A DNA stretch of 64,000 bases from assembly GCF_900066015.1 (NCBI RefSeq), contig NZ_LN890656.1, positions 682,001 to 746,000 on the forward strand, written 5' to 3'. Below the pieces are notes generated by a model that was given only the letters and a program-made list of their open reading frames with translations, was not told the origin of the DNA and did no database searches. Of this stretch, positions 25,407-33,388 are shown piece by piece; the stretch's first letter is position 1, and each line of letters starts with the position of its first letter. The stretch comes from Candidatus Promineifilum breve. Lineage in GTDB: Bacteria > Chloroflexota > Anaerolineae > Promineifilales > Promineifilaceae. A program made the translations under genes and the position numbers.

Positions 25407-27944
25407 ATGACATCCAACGACGGGAATCGGGACAACGCATCGACCATTTCGCCCTGGCTGGCGAGCCTGATGCTACGGCGCGGCGGGGCCACCCTGCCGC
25501 GTTTTGCGGTCTATTACCAACGATTGAGCGGGTTGTCGCGCGGCATGCGGCGGCGGCTGCGGCGCAAGCTGGCCGTCACCGTCACCGGCGCGGCGCTGCT
25601 GCTGGCCCTCAGCGGCGGGGCCACGTGGGCCCAACCGGACGCGCCCGAGGCGACGATCACCGTCGTCAACGGCCAGGTGGCGGTCAACGCCAACGGCCAA
25701 TGCTCGCTCATCGAGGCCATCCAGAACGCCGATAGCAAGACCAACGGGCATCCGAATAACGATTGCGCGACGGGCAACCCCAATGGGGCGGATACGATCA
25801 ATTTGCCGGCGAATGGATTGTTTACCCTCAACAATGTGCACCACTTCGACGACATCGGCGACATCGGCCTGCCGTGGATTAGCACGACGGTGACGATCAA
25901 TGGCAATGGTTCGACCATTCAGCGCAATAGCACCGCGCCCAAATTCCGTATTATGGCCGTGGGCAATAATGGCAATCTGACGCTCAATAACGCTACGATT
26001 AGTGGTGGTTATATCTCTACGGGCGATTCTTATTCAGAATCTTTAGGACGTGCTTATGGCGGTGGGGGAATACTTAACCAAGGTCAGTTAATTGTATATG
26101 GTAGTACCATCAAAGATAACTATGTGCGGGATGGTGAATACGGTGCCGACGGAGGAGGAATCCATAACATCGGCACTTTATCCGTTATCAACAGCACGGT
26201 TCAGTATAATGAGTTATACAGTCATGATGAAGGCTCACTCGGTGCAGGGATTAGTAATGAAGGCGACCTGACTATTTCAGGAAGCAATGTTCTTTACAAT
26301 TACGCGTATGGGTGGATAGATGCTTATGGTGCCGGCGTTTTTAGTGGTTTTAATAGTAATTTGACTGTACAAGAAAGTCTGGTTAGCGGTAATACCGCAA
26401 TTGGTGAGTACTCACATGGTGGTGGCATATTTGCTGGGGGAATCTTAACGATAAAAGATAGTACCATTAAAAGTAATTATTCACGGAGTCAATATCCTTC
26501 GGGCGGTGGCGTCGAGGGTTGGGGGAACTCGGTTATTTCTGGAAGTGCATTTTTCGAGAATGAAGTGTATTCATTTTACTGCGATTATTACCAGACTGAC
26601 GGTTGCCACTCTTCCGGCGGAGGAATCACAAACCGTGGGACGATGACTTTAATCAACAGTACGGTTAGCAAAAACCAGACGCATCGGTACGGCGGCGGGA
26701 TTGGAAACTACAGCGACTTAACCATAGTCAATACAACGATATCGGAAAATACCGGTGGGGGTGTTCTTGCTACTTGTTGGTCACAAGATTCAATTACGCG
26801 CCTTCAACGGACAATCGTCTCGGGTAATCTTGGTGATGAAGTTGCCCTCTATACTATGAGGGATTGCTCTATGACTATCACCGCCAACAAACACAATGTC
26901 TTTGGCCGCAACAACAGCCCAGGGTTAGCAGGCTTCAGCCCAGGCCCTACTGATATTGTGCCATCCGGTGCGCTTAGGAGCATAATCGAAACTTTAGACA
27001 GTAATGGCGGCATAACACCGACCCACGCCCTGCCATCGGGCAGCCCCGCCCTCGACCGCGCCCCCAACGCCGATTGCACCGCCGCCCCGGTCAACGGCCT
27101 CGACCAGCGCGGCCAGCCCCGCAACCAGAACGGCAGCGGCGCGGCCGGCAGCAACGAGTGCGACGCCGGGGCCTTCGAACGCGCAGGCGGCGGCGGCGGC
27201 TCAGACCCCGGCTTCTACGCCTCCATCACCGGCTCCGGCAGCATCGACGGCGTGGCCTTCACCCCGGCCGACGTGCTCAAGTTCGACCCCAACGCCGGCT
27301 GGTCGATGTTCTTCGACGGCTCCGACGTGGGCATCACCAAGAACGTCGCGGCCTTCGAGTTGCAGGACGATGGCAGCCTGCTGCTGGCCCTGGGCGCCAA
27401 GCAGGCCGTGGGCACGCTGGGCACGGTTACGCCCCAGGACGTGCTGCGCTTCGTCCCGTCTTCGATTGGCGACAACACCAGCGGCACGTTCTCGCTGTGG
27501 GTCGATGGCTCCACCGTCGGCCTGGCCGCCGCGGGCGAGAAGATCGACGCCCTGGGCCTGACCGCCGACGGCCGCATCGCCATCGGCGTCACCGGGGCCT
27601 TGTCCGTTCCCGGCTCCGGCGGCGCCACGCTCAAGGCCCAGGACGAGGACGCGGTGGGCTTCAACCGCGCCACCGCCGCCTGGACCAACTTCTTCGACGG
27701 CACGCCCATCCCCGGCCTCAAGGGGGAGGACGTCAACGCCCTGTGGGTCAATCCGTCCACCGGCGAGTTGTACATCACCATCATCGGCGCGTTCAACGTG
27801 GCCGGCGTGGCCGGCGACGGCCGCGACATCCTGAAGCTGACGCCCGACAACGGCGCGACCGGCGGCTACACGGCGGCGCTGGTCTATGACGGCTCGACGC
27901 AGGGGCTGGCGACCAACATCGACGCGCTGGAGATGATCCCGTAA
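25407..27944 (+). CDS. Secreted right-handed beta-helix protein with a C-terminal FDGSDVG-repeat module
   Basis: A 845-residue protein. A long basic N-terminus (MRRRLRRKLAVTVTG) leads to a signal segment ending ATWAQ. Then comes a CSLIEAIQNAD motif typical of surface beta-helix proteins, and a Gly/Asn-rich helix with repeats such as GGGILNQGQL, GGGIHNIGTL, AGISNEGDL and GGGITNRGTM up to about residue 520. A segment with SPALDRAP and GAFER is the usual end of such helices. The last 240 residues form four units with FDGSDVGI-like words, shared with the sulfatase at 61.5 kb. DNA for the helix part is about 45-50% GC, against about 70% on both sides. The start follows GGGGGAATCTC. Probably a surface or adhesin-like protein. 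Confidence 0.82.
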   Translation: MTSNDGNRDNASTISPWLASLMLRRGGATLPRFAVYYQRLSGLSRGMRRRLRRKLAVTVTGAALLLALSGGATWAQPDAPEATITVVNGQVAVNANGQCSLIEAIQNADSKTNGHPNNDCATGNPNGADTINLPANGLFTLNNVHHFDDIGDIGLPWISTTVTINGNGSTIQRNSTAPKFRIMAVGNNGNLTLNNATISGGYISTGDSYSESLGRAYGGGGILNQGQLIVYGSTIKDNYVRDGEYGADGGGIHNIGTLSVINSTVQYNELYSHDEGSLGAGISNEGDLTISGSNVLYNYAYGWIDAYGAGVFSGFNSNLTVQESLVSGNTAIGEYSHGGGIFAGGILTIKDSTIKSNYSRSQYPSGGGVEGWGNSVISGSAFFENEVYSFYCDYYQTDGCHSSGGGITNRGTMTLINSTVSKNQTHRYGGGIGNYSDLTIVNTTISENTGGGVLATCWSQDSITRLQRTIVSGNLGDEVALYTMRDCSMTITANKHNVFGRNNSPGLAGFSPGPTDIVPSGALRSIIETLDSNGGITPTHALPSGSPALDRAPNADCTAAPVNGLDQRGQPRNQNGSGAAGSNECDAGAFERAGGGGGSDPGFYASITGSGSIDGVAFTPADVLKFDPNAGWSMFFDGSDVGITKNVAAFELQDDGSLLLALGAKQAVGTLGTVTPQDVLRFVPSSIGDNTSGTFSLWVDGSTVGLAAAGEKIDALGLTADGRIAIGVTGALSVPGSGGATLKAQDEDAVGFNRATAAWTNFFDGTPIPGLKGEDVNALWVNPSTGELYITIIGAFNVAGVAGDGRDILKLTPDNGATGGYTAALVYDGSTQGLATNIDALEMIP

Positions 27945-27949
27945 GAGAT

Positions 27950-28090
27950 AGAACGCGGATGACGCGGATTGGCGCGGATTGACACGGATCAGAAGCTATC
28001 TGATCCGCGAAAATCCGCGTTGATCCGTGTCATCCGCGTTCGATTCTTTCTTATCCGCGTTCATCCGCTAAATCCGTTTAATCCGCGTTC
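27950..28090. repeat. GCGGATT-word inverted array
   Basis: Forward words (GATGACGCGGATTGGCGCGG) then reverse words (GATCCGCG, ATCCGTGTCATCCGCG, AATCCGCG). Centre AGAAGCTATCT. It follows the beta-helix gene and precedes the next secreted-protein gene. Confidence 0.9.
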
Positions 28091-28188
28091 CATTCTTAGG
28101 GTATAATGGCCTGGCGCGGCCCGTCCGGCGAAGTGATTGCCGCGCAATTACCATCAGCGCACCTCTTTACCTTGAACAAGGATAGACT

Positions 28189-29091
28189 ATGCGAAAAATG
28201 TTTTCCCTCGCCGCGCTTCTCGGCCTGTGCGCCGCCGCCCTCGTCCTCGGCCGTCTGACGCGCATTGCCGCCGACGAGACCGACGCCCACGCCGACCTGC
28301 CCGCCGTCTTCCGGCCGGAGAACACGCCGACGCCCAGCGCCACCCCCACCCTGCCCCCCACCGCCACGCCCCAGCCGACCGCCACCGACGGCCCGCCGCC
28401 CACCCCGCCCCACACGGCCACGCCCGCCCCGTCGCCCACGCCCGGCTTCGGCCCCAACCTGCTGGTCAACGGCAGCTTCGAGGACGGCTGGACCGACCTG
28501 CCGCCGGTCGATGGCTCGCTCATCAATCAGGCGCCGCACGGCTGGGAACTCACCTGGCTGGAGAAGGGTCAGGAGGTGTGGGACCTGCGCACCATCCACC
28601 CCGACGACCCGCAGGTGGGCATCGTCTCCGGCGTGGCCGAGATGATCCACAAGCTCAACCACCAGTTGCCGCCCCACGAACAACTCGGCGGGCCGAACGC
28701 GCTCATCCTGGAAGGCGGCGCGGTCTACAAGATGTTCCATCGCGGCGCGGCCTTCGGCAGCCAGCTCTATCAGGCCGTCAGCCTGCCCGCCGGCACCTAT
28801 CGCCTGACCGTGCCGGTGCAACTCCACTGGCACGAGAACCTCGATCCCAATGACCCGACGTGGGACACCTTCACCGCCGAATCGGGCGTGTGGGTGGTCA
28901 ATGGGGCCACGCGGCTGGGCGGCTGGGCCACCGCCCGCGACATGGGCGACCGGCGCTGGTTCTACCACGTGGTCGAGTTTACCCTGCCGGCGCCGACCGA
29001 AGTAGGGGTGTTGATCCGCGTCAAGAGCATCTACCGCAGCCCGAAGGATTTCTTCGTCGATGCGGTGTGGTTGGAGAAGATTGGGGGATAA
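28189..29091 (+). CDS. Secreted protein with Pro/Thr linker and a carbohydrate-binding-like domain
   Basis: A 300-residue protein with a signal segment (MRKMFSLAALLGLCAAALVLG), then a Thr/Pro linker of about 55 residues (TPTPSATPTLPPTATPQPT). A beta-rich domain begins NLLVNGSFEDGWTDLP, the usual opening of galactose-binding-like folds. It contains TYRLTVPVQLHWHENL and ends VKSIYRSPKDFFVDAVWLEKI. I cannot assign a ligand. The family resembles uncharacterised Chloroflexota surface proteins. A ribosome site CAAGGATAG precedes the ATG, and GGTATAATGG upstream near 28100 may be the -10. Confidence 0.72.
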   Translation: MRKMFSLAALLGLCAAALVLGRLTRIAADETDAHADLPAVFRPENTPTPSATPTLPPTATPQPTATDGPPPTPPHTATPAPSPTPGFGPNLLVNGSFEDGWTDLPPVDGSLINQAPHGWELTWLEKGQEVWDLRTIHPDDPQVGIVSGVAEMIHKLNHQLPPHEQLGGPNALILEGGAVYKMFHRGAAFGSQLYQAVSLPAGTYRLTVPVQLHWHENLDPNDPTWDTFTAESGVWVVNGATRLGGWATARDMGDRRWFYHVVEFTLPAPTEVGVLIRVKSIYRSPKDFFVDAVWLEKIGG

Positions 29092-29092
29092 A

Positions 29093-29165
29093 AGAAGAAT
29101 GGCTACGGATTTAGACGGACAAAACGGATAATAAATCCGTTTTATCCGTCTAAATCCGTAGCCAA
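29093..29165. repeat. GGCTACGGATTTAGACGG inverted array
   Basis: Forward GGCTACGGATTTAGACGG faces reverse CCGTCTAAATCCGTAGCC, with a short centre. A clean hairpin between convergent genes, and a plausible bidirectional terminator. Confidence 0.9.
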
Positions 29166-29171
29166 TTCTTA

Positions 29172-30176
29172 TTACTTCTGCGGTTCGGCCGCCGCCAGCC
29201 GCTTCTCCAGATCGCGCAGATCGTGGCGCAGCGCGGCCAGCTCGGGGAAATCGGGCTGCTGCTTCAGGTCGGCCCGCAATAGCTCCAGGCCATCCTTGAA
29301 CTTCACCATGTCGGCGAACACTTCCTCGGCCTTCTCGATCTCGCCGTTGCCTTCCAGCGCCCGGCCCAGGTAGTAGTAAGCCTGCAACTCATAGGTCACG
29401 TCGGGCAGGCCCAGGCGGGTGGCGGCGGCCAACGCTTCGGCCGCGTCGCGCGCCTCGCCCAGCCGGTAGAGGGCCAATCCCTGATGGTAGTGATAGAGGG
29501 CGTGTTTGGGCGACAGGTCGATGGCCTTGCTATAAGCCTCGGCCGCGCGCTCATACTGGCTGCCGGCCAGATAGAGCTGGCCCAGCGTGTTGTGCACCGG
29601 GTGGGCGTCGGGGCGCAGTTCCAGGGCCTTCAGCGCGTCGCGCTCGGCCTGGCCGAACTGCAAGGCCGACAGGTAGATGAGGGCGCGCAACTGGTACGAC
29701 TCCCAGAAGCCCGGCCGGGCATCGATGGCCTTATCGACCAGGTCGAGGGCCAGTTCCGGCCGGCCGCGGCTGAAACTGCGGCGGGCCATGCGATAGGAAA
29801 AGGGCACGGTCAGGGCGCGCTGGGCGGCCAGCAGCAGCAGGCTCAGGCTGACCCCGGTGATGGCATAGAGCGCCTGGCCATAGATGAGGCCGAAGGCGAT
29901 GCCCAGGATGGCCGGCGCGGCCAGCAACAGCGAAAACACCCGCTCGCCGGGCGTGATGCGCAACGAGCGCTGGTACCAGATGAGATAGACCAGCAAACCA
30001 ACGGCGACGAGAGCCGACACCAGCACGTCGAAGCGGCCGGGGGCGATGAGCCAGATGATCAACCCGGCCAGCCAGATGACGACGGCGATGATCACCGGCC
30101 AAATGAGGCTGGCCCGCAGTTCGCTGCGTTCGGGGCGTTGGCCCGTCCGTGTCCCAACGGATTTCGCTTTACTCAT
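29172..30176 (-). CDS. Membrane protein with TPR repeats
   Basis: A 334-residue protein. After a basic N-terminus (MSKAKSVGTRTGQRPERSE) come four membrane segments: IWPVIIAVVIWLAGLIIWL, a second pair near VLVSALVAVGLLVYLI and AAPAILGIAFGLIYGQ, and LSLLLLAAQRAL. They are followed by about five tetratricopeptide repeats, for example ALKALELRPDAHPVHNTLGQ and AYSKAIDLSPKHALYHYHQG. It is probably a cytoplasmic-facing scaffold with unknown partners. TATAAT on the minus strand at 30211-30216 is a likely -10 box, with a normal leader. Confidence 0.85.
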   Translation of the reverse strand: MSKAKSVGTRTGQRPERSELRASLIWPVIIAVVIWLAGLIIWLIAPGRFDVLVSALVAVGLLVYLIWYQRSLRITPGERVFSLLLAAPAILGIAFGLIYGQALYAITGVSLSLLLLAAQRALTVPFSYRMARRSFSRGRPELALDLVDKAIDARPGFWESYQLRALIYLSALQFGQAERDALKALELRPDAHPVHNTLGQLYLAGSQYERAAEAYSKAIDLSPKHALYHYHQGLALYRLGEARDAAEALAAATRLGLPDVTYELQAYYYLGRALEGNGEIEKAEEVFADMVKFKDGLELLRADLKQQPDFPELAALRHDLRDLEKRLAAAEPQK

Positions 30177-30245
30177 AATCGCCTCGCCTACTCGCCCAAA
30201 GCATTCCAGAATTATAGCCATTTCATGGGCTGATTGGAAGTACAG

Positions 30246-30275
30246 TTAGAACATCCGCTTCACTCAAGCTATAAT
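30246..30275 (+). promoter_or_regulatory. Putative promoter of the restriction-modification pair
   Basis: TTAGAA (30246-30251), 18-bp spacer, TATAAT (30270-30275), 13 nt before the endonuclease ATG. The leader would be very short and has no clear ribosome site. Confidence 0.5.
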
Positions 30276-30288
30276 CCTTGGTAAGCCT

Positions 30289-31068
30289 ATGAATAAACAC
30301 GAATTCCTCCAAAGACTCCAAGTCGAAATGGACTCTTTTAATCGTGCGGTCTCCACAGCTCAGGGTGACTGGGTCGTAAAAGGATTCATAGACGTTGCCC
30401 GGAATATTTACACGATTTCGACTGATACCAAAGTGGTTTCAAAAGTGATGGAATTATTGTTGTTTCCTGAGTTGGTGCGCTTTGCACAAGAAAACAACCT
30501 AAAACTCCATCTGGCCGAACAACAGAATTTCTACCCTGACGTCACCTTTATAGACGAGGAAAACCATCTTTTCGCGGTAGATCTAAAAAGCACTTATCGC
30601 GTAAATAGTGTCAGAACGAACGGGATGACCTTAGGGGCTTTTACTGGTTACTTTCGAACCAGAGGAAGCAAGAAAAATTGTTCGTTTCCCTATGAGGACT
30701 ATACAGGTCACTTCGTACTTGGCGTAATCTATTCCCCAGTGTATGGTGTAGACGAACGACGAAGATACTCTTTAGATGACCTCGAACTAATATCATCCGT
30801 TATTACGGACTTCCAATTCTACGCTCAAGAAAAATTTCGTATTGCATCCGATCGGCCAGGCAGCGGAAACACCAAGAATATAGGCTCCGTGTTGGGCATA
30901 CAAGATCTTATCGCGGGAACAGGGCCATTTAATGAGCTAGGCGAGGAAATATTCAACGACTACTGGATGTATTTCCTCACCGCTGACATGGCAAGAGCAG
31001 CGGAGCTACCTAATAGGCCATACACTAATCTTCAGACCTATAGAATCTACAAAGGAGTTGGAAAATGA
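30289..31068 (+). CDS. EcoRV-family type II restriction endonuclease
   Basis: A 259-residue protein (EcoRV itself has 245) that aligns along its length with EcoRV. Matching segments are STDTKVVSKVMELL (EcoRV SDTKVLSTIFEL), AEQQNFYPDVTF (PKQQNHYPDFTL), FAVDLKSTY (IAIDIKTTY) and MTLGAFTGYFR (FTLGGYTSFIR). The SDRPGSGNTKNIGSV segment matches GDLAGSGNTTNIGSI. The catalytic set is thus Asp84, Asp98 and Lys100, and the recognition loop GSGNTKN is kept at 191-197, so the target may be GATATC. It overlaps the methylase by 4 bp. GC is about 47%, well below its neighbours, suggesting transfer. Confidence 0.93.
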   Translation: MNKHEFLQRLQVEMDSFNRAVSTAQGDWVVKGFIDVARNIYTISTDTKVVSKVMELLLFPELVRFAQENNLKLHLAEQQNFYPDVTFIDEENHLFAVDLKSTYRVNSVRTNGMTLGAFTGYFRTRGSKKNCSFPYEDYTGHFVLGVIYSPVYGVDERRRYSLDDLELISSVITDFQFYAQEKFRIASDRPGSGNTKNIGSVLGIQDLIAGTGPFNELGEEIFNDYWMYFLTADMARAAELPNRPYTNLQTYRIYKGVGK

Positions 31069-32003
31069 AGCTTCCAGCCCTACCCCGCAAAGTAATTATC
31101 CCACCTATAAAATGTCAGGGCATCAAGACAAAGCTGGTGCCCTTCATTATGAGTAATATCGTTTGGGACGGAAAGGGGAGATGGATTGAACCGTTTCTAG
31201 GATCAGGTGTAGTTCTATTCAACGTCAACCCTCAAAACGCACTCATCTGCGATACGAATCCACACATCATTTCCTTCTACAAGAGTGTCTATGACGGCTG
31301 GATCACACCCGGGCTTGTACGCAAACATCTGGAACACGAGGGCAAACTTCTATTGGAAGAATGCCGTAAAGGCCACGACAGCCATTACTACACAGTAAGG
31401 GAGCGGTTCAATAAAGCATCTGACCCACTTGACTTCTTGTTTCTCAGCCGCTCTTGTTTCAATGGCATGATCAGGTTCAATAGTCGAGGGCAATTCAACG
31501 TTCCTTTCTGTCGTAAGCCGGATCGGTTTAGACCGGCCTATGTCACGAAAATTGTCAATCAAGTAGAATCCATACAAAAGATCATGCGGAACAAAGAATG
31601 GGAGTTTCGAGTCGCGGATTGGAAGAATACAGTAGCGGAGGCGACTCGGGCTGACTTTGTCTACCTTGACCCACCCTATATTGGCCGGCATACAGACTAC
31701 TTTAGCCAGTGGACAGATCGTGACGCTGAAGAATTAGCCACAATGGCCCATTCGTTACCATGCGGATTTGCTCTCTCGATGTGGCAGGAAAATCGGTATA
31801 GGATAAATGACCATATTGCCGAGTGCTGGGATGACAACGTTATTCGGACTGCAGCCCATTTTTACCACGTCGGCCCAACCGAAGCGTTACGAAATTCGGT
31901 TATCGAAGCCCTGGTCATTAAAAAAGGGTATGAAAGCCCACTTGCAAAAAACGGCGCGACTCTGGAAACCAAACTCTCCCAGTTAGCGATTCCCTTCGCC
32001 TGA
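31065..32003 (+). CDS. D12-class adenine-N6 DNA methyltransferase of the EcoRV-like system
   Basis: A 312-residue Dam/D12-type methylase. IKCQGIKTKLVPFI and the SAM loop PFLGSGVVLFN (43 onward), then the catalytic DFVYLDPPYIGRHTDY with DPPY at 202-205. CFNGMIRFNSRGQFNVPF is a conserved D12 segment between them. M.EcoRV belongs to this class, so it most likely methylates the same site as the adjacent endonuclease. Start and endonuclease stop overlap as ATGA, so translation is coupled. Low GC as for its partner. Confidence 0.93.
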   Translation: MKLPALPRKVIIPPIKCQGIKTKLVPFIMSNIVWDGKGRWIEPFLGSGVVLFNVNPQNALICDTNPHIISFYKSVYDGWITPGLVRKHLEHEGKLLLEECRKGHDSHYYTVRERFNKASDPLDFLFLSRSCFNGMIRFNSRGQFNVPFCRKPDRFRPAYVTKIVNQVESIQKIMRNKEWEFRVADWKNTVAEATRADFVYLDPPYIGRHTDYFSQWTDRDAEELATMAHSLPCGFALSMWQENRYRINDHIAECWDDNVIRTAAHFYHVGPTEALRNSVIEALVIKKGYESPLAKNGATLETKLSQLAIPFA

Positions 32004-32045
32004 CCTCACAAAAGAAATATCAACTACTAAGGGTATAAACGACTA

Positions 32046-33305
32046 ATGACGCAACCCACAATTCCCGGCTTTCGCGAAGTGCCCCGCACCGGCGTGATCT
32101 ACGTCATGCACCGGGCCACGGAGCTAGGCTTTAGCTATGACTCACCCGACTGGGCCAATCTGGGCCAGGGCGCGCCGGAGACCGGCCCGCTGCCCGGGTC
32201 GCCGCCGCGGGTCAATACCGTCACCATCGACCCGCGCCGCCACGAATATGGCCCCATCACCGGCCAGGTGGCCCTGCGCCGCAAGGTGGCCGACCTCTAC
32301 AACCTGATTTATCGCCAGGGCAAGCGCAGCCAGTACACCTGGGAGAATGTCAGCATCTCCGGCGGCGGCCGCGTGGCCCTGGCCCGCATCGCCGCCGCCC
32401 TGGGCAATATCAACATGGGCCACTTCCTGCCCGATTACACCGCCTACGAGGAACTGCTCAGCATCTTCAAGGCGTTTATCCCCATCCCCATCCTGCTCGA
32501 TCCCGACCTGGGCTATCAGGCCCCACTGGACATGATCAAGCGCGAGATTCAGGGGCGCGGGCTGAAGGCGTTACTGGTCAGTAATCCGGCCAATCCGACG
32601 GGGCAACTGGTGGACGGCGAGCGGTTGGCGCAGTGGGTGCAACTGGCGCGCAATTATCGCTGCTCGCTGATCCTCGATGAGTTCTATTCCCACTACATCT
32701 ATAATGGCAACGCCCCCGGCGAGCCGCCCAAGATGATCTCGGCCGCCGCCCACGTGGAAGACGTGGATCGCGACCCGGTGATCATCGTCGATGGGCTGAC
32801 CAAGAACTGGCGCTATCCCGGCTGGCGCATCAGTTGGACGCTCGGCCCCAAGGAGGTCATCCACGCCATCGCCAGCGCGGGGTCGTTCCTCGACGGCGGG
32901 GCCAACAACCCGTTCCAGGCCGAAGTGCTGGGGCTGTTGGAGCCGGAATGCGTGATGCAGGAGACGGCGGCCATCCAGACCGCCTTCCGCGCCAAGCGCG
33001 ACTACATGCTCAACCGCCTCTACAAGATGGGCATCCTGGTCGAGGTGGAGCCGGCGGGCACGTTCTACGTTTGGGCCAATCTGTCGCAACTGCCGCCGCC
33101 GCTCAATGACGGCATCCAGTTCTTCGAGGCCGGGCTGGAGGAGAAGGTCATCACCGTGCCGGGCGTGTTCTTCGACGTGAACCCGGAGAAGCGCCGCACC
33201 TATGCCCGCTATCGCAACTACAGCCGCATCAGCTTTGGGCCGGAGATGGAGGTCGTCGTGCGGGGGCTGGATGCGATTGAGCGGGTGATTGAGAAGCACA
33301 GATAA
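32046..33305 (+). CDS. PLP-dependent class I/II aminotransferase
   Basis: A 419-residue fold-type I aminotransferase. SGGGRVALARIAAAL binds the cofactor phosphate; VSNPANPTGQLVDG and LILDEFYSHYIYNG carry the conserved Asn and Asp. GLTKNWRYPGWRISW carries the Schiff-base Lys253, and NYSRISFG contains the carboxylate-binding Arg. It resembles aspartate/aromatic-type enzymes, but the substrate is not clear. GC returns to the local high value here, which marks the right edge of the restriction island. Confidence 0.88.
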   Translation: MTQPTIPGFREVPRTGVIYVMHRATELGFSYDSPDWANLGQGAPETGPLPGSPPRVNTVTIDPRRHEYGPITGQVALRRKVADLYNLIYRQGKRSQYTWENVSISGGGRVALARIAAALGNINMGHFLPDYTAYEELLSIFKAFIPIPILLDPDLGYQAPLDMIKREIQGRGLKALLVSNPANPTGQLVDGERLAQWVQLARNYRCSLILDEFYSHYIYNGNAPGEPPKMISAAAHVEDVDRDPVIIVDGLTKNWRYPGWRISWTLGPKEVIHAIASAGSFLDGGANNPFQAEVLGLLEPECVMQETAAIQTAFRAKRDYMLNRLYKMGILVEVEPAGTFYVWANLSQLPPPLNDGIQFFEAGLEEKVITVPGVFFDVNPEKRRTYARYRNYSRISFGPEMEVVVRGLDAIERVIEKHR

Positions 33306-33383
33306 GAATGGCTACGGATTTAAACGGACGGAACGGATATTACAAAAATATCCGTTTCGTCCGTCATAATCCGTAGCCAACTC
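33305..33383. repeat. GGCTACGGATTTAAACGG inverted array
   Basis: GGCTACGGATTTAAACGGAC facing complementary words that end ATCCGTAGCC, centred on ATTACAAAAATATCC. It lies between convergent genes, as at 29.1 kb. Confidence 0.9.
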
Positions 33384-33388
33384 TTCTC

